Source: Apostichopus japonicus (Eukaryota; Echinodermata; Holothuroidea; Aspidochirotida; Stichopodidae). Taken from it: 64,000 nt of DNA. The notes under the pieces are model-generated. The model was not told where the DNA came from, searched no databases, and saw only the letters and a list, made by a program, of their open reading frames with translations. The stretch is from NCBI RefSeq assembly GCF_037975245.1, contig NC_092568.1, positions 42,585,631 to 42,649,630 of the forward strand, read 5' to 3'. This document shows, in pieces, positions 59,546 to 64,000 of this stretch (position 1 is the stretch's first letter; the number at the start of each line of letters is the position of its first letter). Made by a program: the position numbers and the translations under genes.

Positions 59546-59867
59546 ATTGAACATATATGTTTTAGTGGATTTTATTTAGGTTTTTTTCCCCATTTTTTTC
59601 AACAATGTGTTCACAAAATGCTTGAAGAAATCCCAAATTTCTAAAACATATTTTTGTCTATTTTTGTTTACGTTTTTAACTTTTCTCAGTTTAATCAAGT
59701 GTTGCTTCTGGAAAATTATTTTTGGGTCTTTTTAAAGGATTATTGTTACCTAAAAAATTGAGAAATATAGCACCATTTTGCATCTAGGCATTCCTTAACT
59801 TCCAAAAAATCTCAATGGGGAGGGTGACACCCCTCCCCTTAGACCCCATCCCCCAGGGGTGACAGCC

Positions 59868-61432
59868 CGATATTCATTAGGTTCTATATTCGTAAGGTTC
59901 ATTGTTCATAAGGGTCATAATCCATAAGGTTCGTTATTCATAATGGTGAAAAAGGTTCGTTGTTCATAGGCTAATTGGTAAAAGGGTTCGATATTCACAA
60001 TGGTGAAAATGGCTCGTTATTCATAATAGGACGAAGGGTTCGCTATTCATAATAGAGCAAAGGGTTCGTAATCCATAACAGACAAAAACGTTCGTTATTC
60101 ATAATAGGAGGAAAGGTTCGATATTCATAATGGAACAAAGGATCCGGCCGTTATTCATAATAGGCCTAGCCAAAAAGGTTCGGTATCATTCACAATGAGG
60201 AAAAGGACCCCCTATTGGAAACGTACAAGTTTATGCCGTTTCCGCACAAGTCGGTAGGAAATCGTAAAAATTTATATACGAAGCGAACAAAAAGGCACTT
60301 GCTCTTTTTGCATAATAGCATGCATATTAATCAGGCCGATCTCGCAATCGAGCCAAACAAAATAGTGTCGAAAAACCCCGAAAAGAAGATATATATTGTA
60401 GCAAAATAATGCATCCGCCACCATCTGGTGGTGCCCCCCAATAGGACTGTTGTGCCCTCCCTGTGCCCCCCCCCCCGAATAAAAAGTCTGTTGAGGCCAC
60501 TGGTTGAACACTATAGGTGTCCGCGAAAATGGAGGACGTCTTTTGCACTTGTATGACGCACTTCTCTCCTATTATGAATAACGAACCTTTCTTCACATTG
60601 TGGATTACGAACCCTTTGTTCAATTATGAATATCGGACCCTTTCTCCTATTATGAATAACTAACCTTTTTCCCATTATGAATAACGGACCCTTCGCTCAT
60701 TATGAATATCGGACCTTTCTTCCTATTATGGATAGTGAACCCTTTTGTCTTTTATGAATATCGAACACTTTGTCCCATTATGAATAACGAACCTTTTTGT
60801 CCATTATGGATATCGAACCGTTCTGCCCATTTTGAATATCGAACCTTTTTTTCCATTATGAATACCGGACCTTATGAATTATAATCCCTTTTCATTATGA
60901 ATAACGAACCTTTATTTCCATTATGAATAGCGAACCTTTTTATCGATAAAATTGCACGTTATGTATAACGTAAGGGCGTAGGAACCGGGGGGGGGGGGGG
61001 GCTGGGGGGGGGAGGCGCCAGCCCCGCAGTGAAAAATATGGAGGGGCGGAAGTATCATTCCGCCCCCCCCCCCCCCCCCCGCTTCGCAAGTCAGAAAACC
61101 CCTTTCTCATTTCCAAATGAGAAAAAAATCTCATCTGGAGCACCAAATTGCATCTAAGGCCAGGTGAAAATGCAAAATTATATACAAAATGGAGTGGGTG
61201 GGTTGAAGTGTGCTATATTGCACCAAATTGCATCTGAGGCCACCTTGAAATGCAAAAAAAATCTAAAGGGGGAGGGGGACACCCTCTCCCCTTAGATCCC
61301 TCCGCCAGGCCGGCCATCAGTCTTCACCTCCCCCCCCCCCCCCACTCAAAAGTACCTTCCTACGCCACTGGAATAACGAACCTTATGAACAATGACCCTT
61401 ATGAATAGCGGACCTTATGAATATCGGGCAGA
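59868..61432. mobile_element. Foldback element with arms made of tandem repeats
   Basis: Left arm 59868-60205: about 11-12 degenerate ~27-bp units of the type aaggttcgttattcataata. Right arm 60555-60960 plus 61371-61432: the same units inverted (tattatgaataacgaacctt). The outer tips gcccgatattcat and (reverse) gcccgatattcat are perfect inverts. The spacer is 60206-60554. The right arm is interrupted by the 60971-61370 MITE. No target duplication is evident. Confidence 0.85.
60971..61370. mobile_element. hAT-type MITE family 'GTAGGAA', copy 2 (inverted)
   Basis: Ends taagggcgtaggaaccgggg and (reverse) CAGTGGCGTAGGAAGGTAC. The flanking 8-mers gtataacg (60963-60970) and gaataacg (61371-61378) match at 7 of 8. 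Its interior is the reverse complement of the non-nested parts of the 57832-58758 copy. Confidence 0.88.
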
Positions 61433-61556
61433 CCCCCCCCACCCCCCCCCCAAGGATGGCGACCACTATGTTAGTAACATATAAATGAATAATGGGCCAG
61501 TCTAGGTAGAAAATGCCCGGGCCGGTTTTAAGACCGGGTCCGCCCCTGCCGAAACC

Positions 61557-62194
61557 TCACCACTCTTTCTATACTTCTCTACGGTAGTATTCTATAAGGC
61601 AATGCTCTTTGCATTTTGGACCCGGCCATTACAAAATATAATCGCGACCCTGAAAAAGGTCGCAATCCTCACTTTTGACCAGGGTTTTATATAGGATAAG
61701 TCAACAGTTACAACGAATATCGATGGAGCTATACATTTAAATCTTTCGTGTGCTTGCCTACCACACATGCATTCGTATTACAACATTATATTTTACATGA
61801 ACAAAGATAGGAACCAAAGTTGAGGTTGGTTCCTATGACACAAATTCCTCTAATTTCCACAATTTATTTATTTTGCATCACACAGTTCTAATGCATTGAG
61901 ACGCGTAAGGTACAAAACGGTAACTGCGAGCGTCTGTCACTACCGTACCCATGCAATCACACGTACGTACATGTATTCAAATTGTGTACAAACTTGAGCG
62001 CCAAAACTGCCAATGATACTAAATGTGGGTGCCAGCATCAGTCTTATATTTCGTAAAAATCTGCGGAAATTATTACTAAGGCCTTTTTAATTGATATTCT
62101 AAAATTGCAATTTCTACAGCAAAATTCGTATATTGTAGACAATATTATAAATCCGCCCGGACGTATTGAACGCCATGTTAACATTTAGTCAATA
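61557..62194. other. Unique sequence, nothing recognised
   Basis: AT-rich spacer between the large hAT relic and the GATATC-rich repeat. No open frames of note. Confidence 0.5.
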
Positions 62195-62595
62195 ATAAGA
62201 GATATCTTCAATTTAATTTGGGATATATAATATTAATTTCAGATATTCAAGATTATTTATTCAGTTATCTTCAATTCAATTTGAGATATCAGAAATTGCA
62301 TTTCGATATCTTGAATTTTATGTAAGATATCAAGATATAATTTAATGATATCAAAAAGGAAACAGCCTGTATTTAAGATATCTAAAAATGAATTTGAGAT
62401 ATCCAAAATTGAATTAGAGTTATCAAGAATTCCAATTAGAGATATGCAAAATTGAATTCAAGATATCAAGAATTTGAATTAGAGATATCAAGAATAGAAT
62501 TAGAGATGTTAAGAATTGAATTAGGGATATCAAGAATTCAAATTAGATATATCAAGAATTCGAAAAAGAGATATCCAATATTTAATTTTCTGTAC
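62195..62595. repeat. Degenerate GATATC/GAATT-rich tandem repeat
   Basis: About 15 imperfect ~22-27-bp units of agatatcaagaattgaatt type. The left part is preferentially in the opposite orientation (gatatcttcaattcaattt), giving an overall inverted arrangement around 62330-62400. Confidence 0.8.
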
Positions 62596-62897
62596 TCAAA
62601 TTTTCTTATATTGAAAGTGTTCCCATGGCTTGCCCCCTGGGCCCCCACCAGGCCTTCCCTGTACCCCAAGCGATGAGACTGTCGCTTCACACTCGTGGTG
62701 TACCTTCGGTGAACTGGGCTCACCCCCTTATTGCTGGATCGGCCCTTGGCCGGGAATTTAAGCTGATGTTTCAGCAAGTTCTTCTGATGCTCTTGTGTAA
62801 ACTTGCAACGTGTGTGTTGTTTTTCTTATATTTTTTATACAGCAGCTTATTCTTGTTCTTCCATCTTTTATAGGGGGTCAGTCTACTTGCACATTAT
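62596..62897. other. Spacer with short GC-rich stretch
   Basis: Contains a relatively GC-rich ~130 bp (62628-62757) with an 82-codon frame on + (62625) that matches no family I know. It may be part of another degraded element. Confidence 0.4.
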
Positions 62898-63165
62898 AAA
62901 ACTTACTGGTTTATATATTTACGAGTGACCCACTTACCTGTCTCCCCACAACCTTAGCACCGCGTTCTACCGTGTCTAGAATGCCCTGGTAATCTTTAAA
63001 CACTGTACACCCTCACTGGCCCTAATGGCCTTCCTTCATTTTGCTACCCACATTAGGGCCAGTGAGGGTGTACAGTGTTAAAAGATTACCAGGGCATTCT
63101 AGACACGGTAGAATGCGGTGCATAGGTTGTGGGGAGACAGGTAAGTGGGGAACGAAGTAAATAGT
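62898..63165. mobile_element. Foldback MITE, copy 2
   Basis: Near-perfect inverted arms: cttacctgtctccccacaac (62934) and its inverse (63126-63145), gaatgccctggtaatcttt, cactgtacaccctcactggc. The centre is short (ggccctaatggcc...acccacattagggcc). Outer words acttactggttt and atttacgagtgac are shared with copy 1 at 22485-22990. Confidence 0.85.
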
Positions 63166-63285
63166 CTCTATTATCTGTTCAGAAATTTAAGCTTTTGATT
63201 TCATAATTTTCAAGTCTGACTGGTTGTTAGGAACAATTGAAATTGAAACAATTTTACGTCTTTGCTGTAAATGAAAGGGCTGTTT

Positions 63286-63338
63286 AAATCCATTGCATGC
63301 ACAAATGCATTAAATGCATTTGTGCATGCAATGGATTT
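63286..63338. repeat. Perfect 25-bp-arm hairpin palindrome
   Basis: aaatccattgcatgcacaaa + tgcat, a 3-nt loop (taa), then its exact reverse complement. The stem can extend outward after an asymmetric bulge (taaatgaaag left; ctttcatta right). It may be a small foldback repeat or a pre-miRNA-like hairpin. Confidence 0.9.
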
Positions 63339-64000
63339 ACTTTCATTACACACCTTCACTGCACTGGCATGGTTTGATCAATAACTTAATAAAAGTAAAG
63401 GTTTCTACCATTTTCAAAATAAGAACTGTGAGATGTGTCATTAGTAAAAGATAGCATTCTTTATTTTTTCCTTCCTACGTTTCCATGAGAACCTTATGCT
63501 GAAACAGTCATTGAACAAAGTACTCTTTAAAACATGACAGATAAATACTTGAAGTAGACAATGCATAGACAGAATGTAAAATAAGATCCACCCGGAAGGA
63601 ATGCACAAATGATATACAAAACAAGCACTTGCAGAACTCGGAACATGCAAACATCATATTATGTATGACATACTTGATTATTATAGGAAAGGTCACCGAA
63701 ATATATCATCCACTAGTGCATTATTTCATCACTTCAGGAAAACATAAACTTTAGACTTTGAGGACTGCAGATGAAAGAAATTTCATACAATTTATGAGAC
63801 AAATATCAAACTATTTCCTGGATCAGTGTAGTTAGATAATATTGTGAAACATGAGTATTCAAATGGTTCCACTTACATATAGTTATCTGAGATTGATGTG
63901 TGTACTTACAAATTAATTTTTAAGGCTTGGTAAGGATGACACAAACAACAGTTTCATGGACTTGAAGACTTCACATAAGTTATGTCTTTGGAGTTATTTA
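63339..64000. other. AT-rich sequence, nothing recognised
   Basis: No repeats or open frames with recognisable motifs to the window end. Confidence 0.5.

Larger units (their letters stand above)
55137..61548 (+). mobile_element. Large hAT element relic with transposase fragment and nested insertions
   Basis: The left end is CAGTGGCGGACTC and the right end (reverse) is CAGGGGCGGACCC, matching at 11 of 13; both continue to a shared cgggcattt. The flanking 8-mers cccaaacc (55129-55136) and ccgaaacc (61549-61556) match at 7 of 8. Inside, a hAT transposase C-terminal relic (59221-59545, + strand) sits on the right side as expected. The rest is mainly later insertions. The outer boundaries are inferred from ends and near-duplication. 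Confidence 0.58.

Noticed and set aside
62625-62873. 82-codon frame with GC-rich start
   Set aside because: Not recognisable as any family. Probably part of a decayed repeat; kept only as a spacer note.

Overview
This is a 64 kb piece of an AT-rich, intron-rich animal nuclear genome. The gene content (a group II p21-activated kinase and a DCAF5-type WD40 protein), the abundance of intronic minisatellites, CR1-like LINE relics and dense hAT-type DNA transposons suggest a marine invertebrate. An invertebrate deuterostome such as an echinoderm is plausible, but the sequence does not prove it.

Layout. Positions 1-3605 are an approximately 82-bp satellite-like array. Positions 3778-5824 carry the last three visible exons of a DCAF5 (WDR22)-like gene on the + strand. 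Between it and the next gene lie two minisatellites (29-bp unit at 7.35-8.19 kb, 37-bp unit at 9.75-10.47 kb). From 11325 to at least 39345, and probably to 47262 or beyond, runs a convergent PAK4/5/6-like kinase gene on the - strand. I reconstructed ten well supported coding exons with compatible splice phases plus one tentative first exon, giving about 758 codons. The order is CRIB/Rac-Cdc42 binding, RPKP inhibitory motif, a long Pro/Arg/Gln-rich linker with a heptapeptide repeat, then a complete kinase domain.

The kinase introns are packed with non-coding structure. They hold minisatellites (13.97-14.93, 15.09-15.55, 31.2-31.7, 32.9-33.56, 43.2-46.07 kb) and a hAT-type element inserted into another copy of its own family in opposite orientation (16810-19185). 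They also hold MITE-like inverted repeats, a THAP-domain fragment bounded by inverted repeats (37708-38928), and LINE relics (30.7-31.1 and 42.6-46.45 kb). One LINE relic had a 58-bp piece of its reverse-transcriptase reading frame amplified into about 27 tandem copies, which a hAT-type element later split.

From about 48.3 kb to 63.2 kb, around and beyond the putative 5' end of the kinase gene, I see no host coding exon. This is a transposon graveyard in which most insertions can be delimited by terminal CAG...CTG or TAG...CTA-type repeats and exact or near-exact 8-bp target duplications, characteristic of hAT elements. The largest (55137-61548) still contains a hAT transposase C-terminal relic and is filled with younger insertions, including a foldback element whose arms are made of tandem repeats.

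Functionally, DCAF5 proteins are substrate receptors of CUL4-DDB1 ubiquitin ligases. Group II PAKs are Cdc42 effectors controlling actin, adhesion and survival. Nothing in the window indicates that the two genes work together; they are simply convergent neighbours.
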